From NCBI RefSeq assembly GCF_964253915.1, contig NZ_CAXUSG020000011.1, positions 147,962 through 211,961 on the forward strand: a DNA stretch of 64,000 bases, read 5' to 3'. A program made the position numbers and the translations under genes. The notes beneath the pieces are model-generated. The model was not told where the DNA came from. It saw only the letters and a list, made by a program, of their open reading frames with translations, and ran no database searches. Shown here piece by piece: positions 53,052 to 62,063 of the stretch. Source of the DNA: Metarhizobium sp964253915 (GTDB lineage Bacteria > Pseudomonadota > Alphaproteobacteria > Rhizobiales > Rhizobiaceae). Position 1 is the stretch's first letter. The number at the start of each line of letters is the position of its first letter.

Positions 53052-54116
53052 ATGACGAACATCAAGACTGGAAATACGCTTCTCGGCGGCGTCGACCGCC
53101 GCTCCTTCCTGCAGCTCGGCGCCGGTGCCGCCGTTCTCGGCCTGACCGCCGGCCTGATGCCGCAGATCGCACGCGCCGCTGGCGGCCTAGTGGCGCTCGT
53201 CCACACCCAGGCGGCCGGCGACAACGGCCCGGTCGACGCCATGATCGCCAAGCTCAAGCAGCTTTCCGAAGAGCAGGGCTTCACCTACCGCGCCGTCTAC
53301 GCCCAGGACCCGGCGACCTACGAGACCGTGTTCCGCACGCTCGGTGATGCCGGCGCCGCAATCATCGTCTCGACCTTCAACGAGGTCGCCGAACCCTTCA
53401 AGGCGCTCGCCGCCTCCTATCCGGATACCAAGTGGATCCAGCTGTTCGCCGATCCCTTCGAGCCGGCGATCCCGAACGTCGTCACTGTCTCCTATGATTA
53501 TTATCTCGGCTGCTACCTGTCCGGCGTCTTCGCGGCCAAGATGTCGACCACCGGCAAGATCGGCTTCATCGGCGGCGTGTCGATCCCGCCGCTCAATGCC
53601 GATTTCAACGCGCTGAAGGCCGGCGTCCTTTCGGTGCGGCCGGATGCGACCGTCACCGCCGCCTTTGCCGGCTCGTTCCAGGATCCGGCCAAGGGCCAGG
53701 AAATCGCCACCCAGATGTTCAACGACGGCATCGACTACATCCAGACGGATGCGGCGGCGACCGACGGAGGCATCATCGCTGCGGCCAACGAGAAGGAAGG
53801 CCGCATGGTCAGCTGCCTGTCGCCGGCGCAGTTCCCGCTCGGCCCCAAGTCGGTGATCTCCATCGTCGGCCTCGATTTCGGCATCTCGCTCTACAACGAA
53901 GTCACCAAGGCACTCGGCGCCGACTGGAAGGGCGGCACGCACGAACACACCGGCCTCGGCACCGGCGTCATCGATTTCATCGCCTCGCCGCTGTTTGCCG
54001 AGCAGGGCCCGGCGGACCTGACCGCCAAGGCCAAGGAAGCGCTGAAGGACGTGGAGAAGGTGCGCGCCGGCATTCTCGACGGTTCCGTCAAGGTGGAGTT
54101 CAACACCACCCTGTAA
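53052..54116 (+). CDS. BMP family (Med/PnrA-like) ABC substrate-binding protein
   Basis: This 354-residue periplasmic protein has a twin-arginine signal (DRRSFLQLGAGAAVLGLTAG, residues about 15-34) and a BMP fold typical of nucleoside-binding proteins (ALVHTQAAGDNGPVDAM, IIVSTFNEVAEPFKALA, GFIGGVSIPPLNADFNALK, QTDAAATDGGIIAAA). Relatives (PnrA, BmpA) bind purine nucleosides. It is followed by a palindromic repeat, then the ATPase gene, the usual way to raise binding-protein expression. Confidence 0.9.
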   Translation: MTNIKTGNTLLGGVDRRSFLQLGAGAAVLGLTAGLMPQIARAAGGLVALVHTQAAGDNGPVDAMIAKLKQLSEEQGFTYRAVYAQDPATYETVFRTLGDAGAAIIVSTFNEVAEPFKALAASYPDTKWIQLFADPFEPAIPNVVTVSYDYYLGCYLSGVFAAKMSTTGKIGFIGGVSIPPLNADFNALKAGVLSVRPDATVTAAFAGSFQDPAKGQEIATQMFNDGIDYIQTDAAATDGGIIAAANEKEGRMVSCLSPAQFPLGPKSVISIVGLDFGISLYNEVTKALGADWKGGTHEHTGLGTGVIDFIASPLFAEQGPADLTAKAKEALKDVEKVRAGILDGSVKVEFNTTL

Positions 54117-54154
54117 CGCATGAAAGCCGGTTGCCTTTCTGCGGTCGGCCTTGA

Positions 54155-54248
54155 AAAATTCCGGGAAAACTGCGTGGTGGTTTTCCCGGAATTGCGTAAA
54201 AACAAAAGGATAGGCGTTTTCGCGAACCGGTTTCCCGGAAACGCTTCG
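54155..54248 (-). repeat. Intergenic palindromic repeat, copy 2 (reverse orientation)
   Basis: A diverged copy of the element at 20923-21026 lies in opposite orientation between the BMP and ATPase genes. It contains a 14-bp perfect inverted repeat (54157-54170 with 54180-54193, AATTCCGGGAAAAC and its complement) around a 9-nt loop. It is likely transcribed within the operon and may stabilise the upstream mRNA. Confidence 0.7.
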
Positions 54249-54285
54249 CACCAGCGCATCTCTGCATCGTGTCGGGAACCCTTCG

Positions 54286-55875
54286 ATGTCCATTCATTCT
54301 CCGCCCGCTCTGGCATGCCGCGACGTGACGGTCCGATACGGCGACGTCACGGCCCTGTCGGACGTCTCGGTCGCCTTTGAACCGGGACTGATCCATGCCG
54401 TGGTCGGCCAGAACGGTGCCGGCAAGACGACCTTTGCCCGCGTCGCATCCGGCCTGGTGCAGCCGACGAACGGGGCGGTGGAAATCAGCGGTCAGGTGAT
54501 CCGCACCGGCCATGTGCGCGAAAGCCGCGCCGCTGGCGTCGAACTGGTGCACCAGAGTTTTGCCCTGCCACCATCGTTCACCGTCGCCGAGGCGATGGAG
54601 TTTGGCGCACCTGGCCGTGGCGGTCTCTATTCCCGCAAAGGGCTGGCGGAGAAGTGGCGCGCCCATCTCGCCGGCCTCGATATCCAGGTGGATTTTTCCA
54701 AGCGTATCCGTGACCTGCCGGTGGAAACCCAGCAGAGCATCGAAATCGCCCGGGCGCTGATCACCGATGCCAAGGTTCTCATTCTCGACGAACCGACCGC
54801 CGTGCTGTCGCCGGCCGGCATCGAGATGTTGTTCGCCCGCGTCCGCCGGCTGAAGGAGCGTGGCGTCACCGTCATCCTCATCCTCCACAAGATCCGCGAA
54901 GTTTTAGGCATTGCCGATACGATCACCGTGCTGCGTGGCGGCCGGCGTGTCGAAGGGCCGGTGTCCGCAGCGGACATCACGGCGGATCGTCTTGCCACGC
55001 TGATCGTCGGCGATGCGATAAAGTCGCAGAGCCAGGAAGACCGCGATGCCTTGGTCGGCAAGGGAAGCATCCATGCGGATGCCGCATCCGGTAAAGAGCG
55101 ACACGCATCCGCTGCACCGGCGATAGCGCTGTCCGCGATTTCCACCGTGCCCGACAGCGAAGGCGCGCCGCTCGACAAGGTCAGCCTTTCCATCCGCCCC
55201 GGCGAAATCGTCGGCATTGCAGGCGTGGAAGGCAACGGCCAGAAGACTCTGGTGCGCGCCATCGCCGATCTCGCCGGCCTGTCCGCCGGCTCGATTGCGC
55301 TCGCTGGCGAGGACATCACCCGCAAATCGCTGGCGGCCCGCCGTGCTGCCGGCCTGCGCATCATTCCGTTCGAGCGCAATATAGAGGGCCTCAGCCTCAC
55401 CAGCTCGCTGTGGGAAAACTGGAGTGCGCGGGAGCTGTTGCAGGGGCCGTTGCTGCGGCTGGTCAATCCCGCCCGCATCCGGGCGCTGTGCGACGGTTCG
55501 CTGAAGAGATGGGGCGTCCATTACCACACCTCGGCGCAGCGCGCCGGCTCGCTCTCCGGCGGCAATGCGCAAAAAGTCATCCTGGCGCGCGAGATCGATG
55601 CCGATGCCAAGCTGATCATCGCCGCCCAGCCGACGCGCGGCCTGGACATCGGCGCCACCGCCTTCGTCTGGGAATCACTGCGGGCAGCGCGCGACAAAGG
55701 CGCTGCCATCCTGCTCATTTCTTCCGATCTGGATGAGCTGTTCGACATTTCCGACCGGGTGGTGGTGATGCTCTCCGGCCGCGTCGCCGGTGAGTTTGCC
55801 GCCCCCTATGACATTCAATCCGTTGGTGCCGCCATGACCGGCGCCGGCGCTGCCGCGACGGGAGCACAACGATGA
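54286..55875 (+). CDS. Nucleoside-type ABC transporter ATP-binding protein (two NBDs)
   Basis: This 529-residue protein carries two ATPase domains like RbsA/YufO. The first has Walker A GQNGAGKTT (about residues 41-49) and Walker B LILDEPTAVLSP; the second has the typical degenerate Walker A GVEGNGQKT and signature LSGGNAQKVILAREI. It serves the two permeases that follow and the BMP protein before it. Its stop overlaps the first permease start by 4 bp. Confidence 0.93.
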   Translation: MSIHSPPALACRDVTVRYGDVTALSDVSVAFEPGLIHAVVGQNGAGKTTFARVASGLVQPTNGAVEISGQVIRTGHVRESRAAGVELVHQSFALPPSFTVAEAMEFGAPGRGGLYSRKGLAEKWRAHLAGLDIQVDFSKRIRDLPVETQQSIEIARALITDAKVLILDEPTAVLSPAGIEMLFARVRRLKERGVTVILILHKIREVLGIADTITVLRGGRRVEGPVSAADITADRLATLIVGDAIKSQSQEDRDALVGKGSIHADAASGKERHASAAPAIALSAISTVPDSEGAPLDKVSLSIRPGEIVGIAGVEGNGQKTLVRAIADLAGLSAGSIALAGEDITRKSLAARRAAGLRIIPFERNIEGLSLTSSLWENWSARELLQGPLLRLVNPARIRALCDGSLKRWGVHYHTSAQRAGSLSGGNAQKVILAREIDADAKLIIAAQPTRGLDIGATAFVWESLRAARDKGAAILLISSDLDELFDISDRVVVMLSGRVAGEFAAPYDIQSVGAAMTGAGAAATGAQR

Positions 55876-56909
55876 AGGATAGGGCCGTTGCCATCCTCCG
55901 CAGCCTGATCTTCGTGGCCTTCTCGCTGATCCTCTGCGCGGTGGTCTTCCAGTTCGCCGGCTATAACGCGCCGCAGATGCTGACGGCCGTCGTCGACGGC
56001 GCCTTCCTGCGTCCCGGCGCGGTGGAACAGAGCCTGAGATGGGCGCTGCCGCTGTTCATCACGGCGGTCGGCGTCGGCATTTCCTTCCGCGCCGGCTTCT
56101 TCAACATTGGCGCGCAGGGGCAATTTTATGTCGGCGCGATCTCCGCTGCCTTCGTCGCCGAAGCCTTGAGGGGCGGTCCGGCTTTCGTCGTCATCCCGCT
56201 GATCTTCCTCGCCGGCATGACGGGCGGCGCGCTTTGGGCGCTGTGGCCCGGCCTCCTGAAACTGCGCTCCGGCACCGACGAAGTCATTACCACGCTGATG
56301 GGCAATTTCCTGGCCGGTCTGCTGTTGGTCTATGTCACCTCCGGTCCGCTCAAGGACCCGTCGGGCACCGGCCAGCAGGCCTCCAGCCGGCCGCTCGATG
56401 CCGCGTATCGCATTTCCAATTCGCTCGGCCTGTCGCCGACGATTATCGGTATCGCCATCGTTGTCGGCATCGTCATGTGGCTCCTGGTCAACCGAACCAG
56501 TTTCGGCGTGCTGGCGAGCCTTGCCGGGCGCAACGGCACCATGGTGCGCTGGCAGGGGGCAAAACTCTGGCAGCTCGGCCTGTCGAGCTTCGTCATCTCC
56601 GGTGCGCTCGCAGGCCTTGCCGGCACCATCGAGTTCATGGGCCCGAACGGCCGCATCGCCTCCGGTTTCCTGCCGACGCATGGTTTTACGGCGATCCTCA
56701 TAGCGCTGGTTGCCAATCTTTCGGTGGTCGGCACCGCCGCAGCCGCGATCTTCTTCGGTGGGCTGGCGTCCGCGGCCCTTTACCTGCCGATCATGGCCGG
56801 CCTGCCGGCGGCGGCGATCGACATCATCAATGCCGCCATCGCCCTGTTCATCACCGCCCGTTCCAACCTCGTGGAAAAATTCCTGCGCCTGGGGAGACGT
56901 TCGTCATGA
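55872..56909 (+). CDS. Nucleoside-type ABC transporter permease 1 (YufP-like)
   Basis: This 345-residue inner-membrane protein has about eight to ten helices and the BPD-transporter-2 family motifs (GVGISFRAGFFNIGAQGQFY, SGTDEVITTLMGN, NGRIASGFLPTHGFTAI). In the family, two such permeases pair with one double ATPase and a BMP protein to import nucleosides. It overlaps both neighbours by 4 bp. Confidence 0.92.
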   Translation: MKDRAVAILRSLIFVAFSLILCAVVFQFAGYNAPQMLTAVVDGAFLRPGAVEQSLRWALPLFITAVGVGISFRAGFFNIGAQGQFYVGAISAAFVAEALRGGPAFVVIPLIFLAGMTGGALWALWPGLLKLRSGTDEVITTLMGNFLAGLLLVYVTSGPLKDPSGTGQQASSRPLDAAYRISNSLGLSPTIIGIAIVVGIVMWLLVNRTSFGVLASLAGRNGTMVRWQGAKLWQLGLSSFVISGALAGLAGTIEFMGPNGRIASGFLPTHGFTAILIALVANLSVVGTAAAAIFFGGLASAALYLPIMAGLPAAAIDIINAAIALFITARSNLVEKFLRLGRRSS

Positions 56910-57796
56910 ATGACGTCATCATCGCCATTCTTCGTTCCGGCACGCCGCTGATCTACGTCACGCTCGCCGGCGTCATCGCCCAGCGCGCCGGCGTCTGGAA
57001 CCTCGGCCTTGAAGGCCTCATGATCATCGGCGCCTGCGCCACCATCTTAGGCATCATGCTGACGCAGTCCTATGCGGCGGCGATCCTCGTCGCCATCACC
57101 ATGTGCGTCATCGCTTCCGTGCTGTTGTGGTTCGTCATCGAAAAACTGAAAGCCAATCCGATCATTGCCGGCCTCGGCCTCACCGGTCTCGGCATCGGTG
57201 GCACGGCACTGGCAGTGGAATCGATCTTCGGCAGCCAGGCAACGGTGACCGCACCGTTCGGCGCGCCAAAACTCGGGGCGGCGTTCGGCGCCTATGGCGT
57301 GCTGTCGATCTTCGTCGCGGCCATGCCCTTTGTCGTCTTAGCCATGTGGCTGCTGCTGAAACGCAGCCGTTTCGGCCTGCAATTGTCTGCCAGTGGCGAG
57401 CATCCCTTCGCCGCCCGCGGCGTCGGCATCCAGCCGGTGCGCATGCGCCTGATCGCACTGTCGATCGGCGGCATCCTCTGCGCTATCGGCGGCGCGGAAC
57501 TCGCCACCGGCAGCCTGCAGTTTTTCGCGCAAGGCATGACGGCGGGACGCGGCTTCATGGCCTTTGCCGCGGTGATTTTTGGCGCGGCGCATCCAGTCGG
57601 CGCGACGTTCGCTGCCTTGTTCTTCGCCATTGCCGGCGCGCTCGGCATTCGCGCCCAGTTGATGTTCGGCGACAAGGTGCCGCACGACCTGCTGCAAGCG
57701 CTGCCCTATCTCGCCACCGTCTTCGGCGTCTGGCTCTCCGGCAAGCTCGGCGGTGCCAAGACCGCCGGCTCGTTCGGCGAGCTGAAAGACCAATAA
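56906..57796 (+). CDS. Nucleoside-type ABC transporter permease 2 (YufQ-like)
   Basis: This 296-residue permease is the shorter partner, with about eight helices and motifs VIAQRAGVWNLGLEGLMIIG, ASGEHPFAARGVGI and MTAGRGFMAFAAVIFGAAHP. It completes the importer. The ATG at 56906 overlaps the previous stop as ATGA, so all transporter subunits should be made together. Confidence 0.92.
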   Translation: MNDVIIAILRSGTPLIYVTLAGVIAQRAGVWNLGLEGLMIIGACATILGIMLTQSYAAAILVAITMCVIASVLLWFVIEKLKANPIIAGLGLTGLGIGGTALAVESIFGSQATVTAPFGAPKLGAAFGAYGVLSIFVAAMPFVVLAMWLLLKRSRFGLQLSASGEHPFAARGVGIQPVRMRLIALSIGGILCAIGGAELATGSLQFFAQGMTAGRGFMAFAAVIFGAAHPVGATFAALFFAIAGALGIRAQLMFGDKVPHDLLQALPYLATVFGVWLSGKLGGAKTAGSFGELKDQ

Positions 57797-57810
57797 GGGA
57801 GGAAAAGACC

Positions 57811-58242
57811 ATGGAATTCGCCCAGATCCACCCGATCCAGGATATCTGCCTGCTCGTCACCGATATCGAAGCCTCGATCCGCTTCTACACCGAAAAGCTC
57901 GGCTTCCGGCTGAAACACCGCGCTCCCGGCTTTGCCGATTTCACCGGCGCCGGCCTGACGCTCGCCCTGTGGGAGCGGGATCACATTGCCCATCATGCCA
58001 ATGTGCGCGTCAAACCCGGTTCCGCTTCGGCCGTGCTGATCGCCGTCAAACTCGACAGCCCTGCCGAGATCGACCGGCTTTACCAGGAACTGTCCGCCAG
58101 AAACGTCGAGTTCGTCGGTCCGCCGGCCGATTATGCCTGGAATGCCCGCGGCCTGTATTTTTTCGGTCCCGATGGCGAGACGTGGGAACTCTATGCCTGG
58201 CTCGAAGGTGGCGCGCCGGGCCGCGTCGAGGATGCGGCATGA
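57811..58242 (+). CDS. VOC (glyoxalase/dioxygenase fold) family protein
   Basis: This 143-residue protein has the paired beta-alpha-beta-beta-beta modules of the vicinal oxygen chelate superfamily (DICLLVTDIEASIRFYTEKL, FADFTGAGLTLALWE, LYFFGPDGETWELYAW). Candidate metal ligands are one His near the N-terminus and the Glu in TWELY. Such proteins can be isomerases, dioxygenases or epimerases, and the role here is unknown. AGGGAGGAAAAG precedes the ATG, and its stop overlaps the nucleoside-hydrolase start. Confidence 0.85.
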   Translation: MEFAQIHPIQDICLLVTDIEASIRFYTEKLGFRLKHRAPGFADFTGAGLTLALWERDHIAHHANVRVKPGSASAVLIAVKLDSPAEIDRLYQELSARNVEFVGPPADYAWNARGLYFFGPDGETWELYAWLEGGAPGRVEDAA

Positions 58243-59177
58243 CCCGCAAACTGATCATCCTCACCGATCCCGGCCAGGACCAGGCCGCAGCGATCCTGAT
58301 GATCCTCGGCCGCACCGATGCCTTCGAGGTGCTTGGCCTAGTGGCCACCGCCGGCAACATCCATCTCGACCATACGCTCGATAATTGCCTCAAGCTGATG
58401 GAACTGGCCGGCCGGCCGGATATCCCGGTGTTTGCCGGTTGCCCGCAGCCGCTGATGCGCCCGCTGGTCATCGCCGAACATGTGCACGGCCCGACCGGCC
58501 TTGACGGCCCTGTTCTGCCAAAACCTTCCATCCGGGCGCAAGAAAAGCACGGCGTCGATTTCATCATCGACACCGTGCGCGCCCATCCCGGCGAGGTGAC
58601 GATCTGCGCCTTGTCGCCGCTCACCAACCTAGCTGTGGCGCTGCGCAAGGCGCCTGACATCGCCGGAAAGATCGCCGATATCGTCGCCATGCTCGGCGCC
58701 TATTTCGAGGTCGGCAACATCACGCCATCGGCGGAATTCAACTGCTATGTCGATCCGGAAGCGGCCGATATCGTGCTGAAGGCCGGCATCAAGACGACGC
58801 TGCTGCCGCTCGACGTCACCCACAAGATGCTGTCGACGCCGGCACGGCTGAAGGCGATGCGGACGCTCGGCAACCGCTGCGGTATCGCCACGGCAGAGAT
58901 GCTGGAATTCTCAGAAGCCTTCGACCTGCGCAAATACGGTTGGGAGGGCGCGCCGCTGCATGGGCCTTGCGTCCCGGCCTTCATGCTGGCGCCGGAGATC
59001 TTTGTTGGCCGCCAGATCAACGTTTCGGTGGAGCTTGCCGGCCGGGTGACGCTCGGCATGACGGTGGCCGACTGGTGGCAGATCACCGATCTGCCCCGCA
59101 ACGCCTTCTGGGTCCGCGACGGCGATCCTGTCCTCTATTACGACCTGCTGCTGCAATCGCTCGGAAACCTGCCATGA
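58239..59177 (+). CDS. Nucleoside hydrolase family protein with altered Ca2+ site
   Basis: This 312-residue protein has the inosine-uridine nucleoside N-ribohydrolase fold: LTDPGQDQA (D10, D14), the ribose-binding block GNITPSAEFNCYVDPEAA (E166, N168), and H241. Two calcium ligands known from the family, Asp15 and Asp242, are replaced by Gln15 and Gly242 (LHGPC); the DNA reads clearly. The enzyme may therefore have altered or lost hydrolase activity, or act on a different glycoside. It is co-transcribed with a nucleoside-type importer and overlaps the next gene by 4 bp. Confidence 0.88.
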   Translation: MTRKLIILTDPGQDQAAAILMILGRTDAFEVLGLVATAGNIHLDHTLDNCLKLMELAGRPDIPVFAGCPQPLMRPLVIAEHVHGPTGLDGPVLPKPSIRAQEKHGVDFIIDTVRAHPGEVTICALSPLTNLAVALRKAPDIAGKIADIVAMLGAYFEVGNITPSAEFNCYVDPEAADIVLKAGIKTTLLPLDVTHKMLSTPARLKAMRTLGNRCGIATAEMLEFSEAFDLRKYGWEGAPLHGPCVPAFMLAPEIFVGRQINVSVELAGRVTLGMTVADWWQITDLPRNAFWVRDGDPVLYYDLLLQSLGNLP

Positions 59178-60715
59178 GCCAGACCCTCATTCGCAATGCC
59201 AGGCTTCTGACCATCGATGCGACACATGGCACGGCGCCGTTCGAGGCCGACCTGCTGATCGACGGCGAGACGATCGCCGCCATCGGCGCGAACCTCGAAG
59301 CCGCGCCTGACGCCCGGATCATCGACGGCCGCAACAGGCTGGTGATGCCGGGGCTGGTCAATTCCCACACCCATTCCAGCGAAACCTTCTTCCGCGGCCG
59401 CTATGAAGGCATGCCGCTGGAGATCTGGCTGCTCTACGCTTATCCGCTGCTGATGAACGATGCCATCGGCGAGCGGCTGCTCTATCTGCGCAGCCTGCTC
59501 CTGGCGATGGAATCGCTGCGCAACGGCGTCACCACCTTCTGCGACGATTTCTTCGATCCGCCGGCCCATGACCTCGACCGGCTCGGCACCGTTTTTCGCG
59601 CCTATGACGATGCGGGGATACGCGCCAACGTGTCCAGCGCGGTGATGAACATCCATACGCTCGATGCCTTGCCCTTTGCCCGCGAGGTGATGCCGGAGCC
59701 GTTGCAGAAACTGCTCGATTTCGGGCCGCCGATCTCGGCGGAAGCCTATGCCGATTATTGCAAATCCGCCTTCGCCAGTCTGCACGGCCGTGCCGGCCGC
59801 CTCAATTTCATGCTGGCGCCCTCGGCGCCGCAGCGCTGCACCCCGGATCTCATGGCGGCGTGCATGGATCTGGCGGTGGAACATGGCGTGCCTTTCCACA
59901 CCCATGTGCTCGAAACCAAGACGCAGGCCGTCACCGGCCATGAATTCTACGGCAAGAGCCTTGTCGCCTATCTGCACGACCTCGGCCTGCTCCGGCGCAA
60001 CACCACATTCGCCCATTCGGTCTGGGTCAGCGACGAGGATATGCGGCTGATGGGACAGGCGGGCATGTCCGTCGCCCACAATGCCGTGTCGAACCAGAAG
60101 CTCGGCGCCGGCATCGCGCCTTTGCGCCGCCTGCTGGATGCCGGCGTCACCGTCGGTCTCGGCACCGATGGCGTCTGCTCCAACGACACGGCCCGCATCT
60201 TCGACGTCATGCGTGTTGCGGGCCTCGTTCATTCCGTGTCCGGCCCCGACCACGGCAAATGGGTGACGGCGGACGAGATCCTGCGCATGGCGACGATCGG
60301 CGGCGCCAAGACGGCGATGCTGGAGCATGTCACCGGCTCGCTGGAGGTCGGCAAGGCCGCCGATCTCTTGATCCTCGACCTGCGCTCCTATCCGTTCATG
60401 CCGTTCAACGATGCTGCTAAACATCTCGTTTATTCCGAGAACGGCTCTTCCATCGAAACCGTCATGGTTGCCGGCCGCATCGTCATGCAGGATGGCCGGC
60501 TGACCACCGTCGATGAAAACGCGATTTTTGCGGAAATCTCCGAATTGATGCCGGCCTATCTGGCTGAACATGCCGAACTCGAACAGCGCAACAGCATCTT
60601 CGAGCCGGTGATGGCCGAAATACATCGTCGCTCGGCACTGCGTGACGTTGGCCTGAACCGCTATCAAGGCGACCTGCCGGCGTTCGATGGTGCCAATTTC
60701 CGGCAGAAGAATTGA
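59174..60715 (+). CDS. Trz/Atz-type amidohydrolase (deaminase family)
   Basis: This 513-residue metal-dependent amidohydrolase resembles S-adenosylhomocysteine/guanine/triazine deaminases. The HxH motif is in VNSHTHSSET (about residue 64), further metal His are in FHTHVLETK and FAHSVWV, and the late metal Asp is in GLGTDGVCSND. The family removes an amino or halide group from an N-heterocyclic ring, which suits a nucleobase or base analogue. It is the last gene of the operon, and a repeat follows its stop. Confidence 0.9.
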   Translation: MSQTLIRNARLLTIDATHGTAPFEADLLIDGETIAAIGANLEAAPDARIIDGRNRLVMPGLVNSHTHSSETFFRGRYEGMPLEIWLLYAYPLLMNDAIGERLLYLRSLLLAMESLRNGVTTFCDDFFDPPAHDLDRLGTVFRAYDDAGIRANVSSAVMNIHTLDALPFAREVMPEPLQKLLDFGPPISAEAYADYCKSAFASLHGRAGRLNFMLAPSAPQRCTPDLMAACMDLAVEHGVPFHTHVLETKTQAVTGHEFYGKSLVAYLHDLGLLRRNTTFAHSVWVSDEDMRLMGQAGMSVAHNAVSNQKLGAGIAPLRRLLDAGVTVGLGTDGVCSNDTARIFDVMRVAGLVHSVSGPDHGKWVTADEILRMATIGGAKTAMLEHVTGSLEVGKAADLLILDLRSYPFMPFNDAAKHLVYSENGSSIETVMVAGRIVMQDGRLTTVDENAIFAEISELMPAYLAEHAELEQRNSIFEPVMAEIHRRSALRDVGLNRYQGDLPAFDGANFRQKN

Positions 60716-60787
60716 GGCAACCGGCGACACGCCGGTTCCCTCCGCAAGGCAAGGCTATTTCAGACAAAATGAGAGGGTGCCGCCTGT

Positions 60788-60947
60788 CCCTTCTCCCCTC
60801 GGGGAGAAGGTCGCGGCAGCGGGATGAGGGGGTGCCACAAGCGAAGGCTTTTCCGTGTCTCGTCCCCTCATCCGACCCTTCGGGCCACCTTCTCCCCGTT
60901 GGGGAGAAGGGAAAAAAGGTGACGTCACGCCAAAAGCGATGGTCCTG
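60788..60947. repeat. Rhizobial-type intergenic mosaic repeat, copy B
   Basis: Between the amidohydrolase and cheB genes lies an element whose 60864-60947 portion matches 10027-10108 in order and orientation (CCCCTCATCCGACCCTTCGG, GGAGAAGGGAAA, CCAAAAGCGATGGTCCTG). The left part carries a second palindrome, CCTTCTCCCCTCGGGGAGAAGG-like (60789-60810). These palindromes can act as terminators for both converging genes. No gene is seen here. Confidence 0.75.
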
Positions 60948-60960
60948 CCCCCACAAAGCG

Positions 60961-62055
60961 TCAGAAGCGCGACTGTGTCAGCATGATTTCGCGGGCGATC
61001 TGGTCCAGCGGCAGGATTTTGGCGACGCCGCCGCGGGCGATCGCTTCCTTCGGCATGCCGAACACTACCGATGTGGCTTCGTCCTGGGCGACGGTGTAGG
61101 CGCCGGCCTGTTTCATTTCTTCCATGCCGCGGGCGCCGTCGTCGCCCATGCCGGTCATGATGACGCCCATGGCGTTCGATCCCGCCGAGCGGGCGGCCGA
61201 GCGGAACAGGACGTCGACCGACGGGCGATGTCGCGAAACGAGCGGTCCCTGGCGCACGGACACGTGATAGCGGGCGCCGCGCCGTTCCAGCAACATGTGA
61301 TGATCGCCGGGTGCGATGAGTACGTGGCCGCGCAGAACGGCGTCGCCATCGACGGCTTCCTTCACCTCCACTTCGCAGAGCGAGTTGAGCCGCTTGGCAA
61401 AGGCTGCGGTGAATTTTTCCGGCATGTGCTGGACGATGACGATGCCGGGCGCGTTGGCGGGCAGGGCTTCCAGCATTTCGCGCAGGGCTTCGGTGCCGCC
61501 GGTGGAGGCGCCGACGCAGACCACCATTTCGGTGGTCTTCGCCATCGGCTTGCCGGTCGGCGGCGGCAGCACGGCATCGGCCGTCAGCTTCTTGGCCGGC
61601 ATCGTCTTGTCGCTACCCGTCACCGCAGCGGCGCGCCGGACATTGCCGAGTCTCGCTTTCGAGGCGGCCTTCACCGCGGAGCGAATCCGTTCGCCGGATT
61701 CGGCCAGGTGGTCGGCGGCGCCGATCTTCGGCTTCAAGATGATGTCGACCGCGCCGGCCTCCAGCGCCTGCATCAACGTTTCAGAACCGGCTTCCGTCAG
61801 CGACGAGCACATCACCACCGGGATGGGATGCTGTGCCATGAGCTTGCGCAGGAAGGTGATGCCGTCCATGCCCGGCATTTCAACGTCGAGCGTAATGACG
61901 TCGGGCACTTCATCGCGAATCTTCCGGGCAGCCATGAAGGGGTCGCTGGCGGCAGCAATCACCTCGATCTCGGGATCTTCTTGCAGCACTGCGGTCAAGG
62001 CCTGCCTGACACTTGCGGAGTCGTCGATAATAAGAACCCGGATTTTTTTTGTCAT
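60961..62055 (-). CDS. cheB: CheB, protein-glutamate methylesterase/deamidase
   Basis: This 364-residue chemotaxis adaptation enzyme has an N-terminal receiver (D57 in ITLDVEMPG) and a C-terminal methylesterase with the triad S184 (VGASTGG), H210 (VQHMP) and D305/D306 (GMGDDG). It demethylates chemoreceptors when phosphorylated by CheA. It lies 8 bp downstream of cheR in a leftward che cluster and may respond to the MCP encoded upstream. Confidence 0.97.
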   Translation of the reverse strand: MTKKIRVLIIDDSASVRQALTAVLQEDPEIEVIAAASDPFMAARKIRDEVPDVITLDVEMPGMDGITFLRKLMAQHPIPVVMCSSLTEAGSETLMQALEAGAVDIILKPKIGAADHLAESGERIRSAVKAASKARLGNVRRAAAVTGSDKTMPAKKLTADAVLPPPTGKPMAKTTEMVVCVGASTGGTEALREMLEALPANAPGIVIVQHMPEKFTAAFAKRLNSLCEVEVKEAVDGDAVLRGHVLIAPGDHHMLLERRGARYHVSVRQGPLVSRHRPSVDVLFRSAARSAGSNAMGVIMTGMGDDGARGMEEMKQAGAYTVAQDEATSVVFGMPKEAIARGGVAKILPLDQIAREIMLTQSRF

Positions 62056-62063
62056 GGATGCTG

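Noticed and set aside
50188..60715. Whole operon as a choline/betaine pathway because of the GMC oxidoreductase
   Set aside because: No betaine aldehyde dehydrogenase or choline transporter is present; the importer is of nucleoside type.
59138..60730. Leftward 530-codon frame antisense to the amidohydrolase
   Set aside because: A shadow frame over a gene with intact metal motifs.
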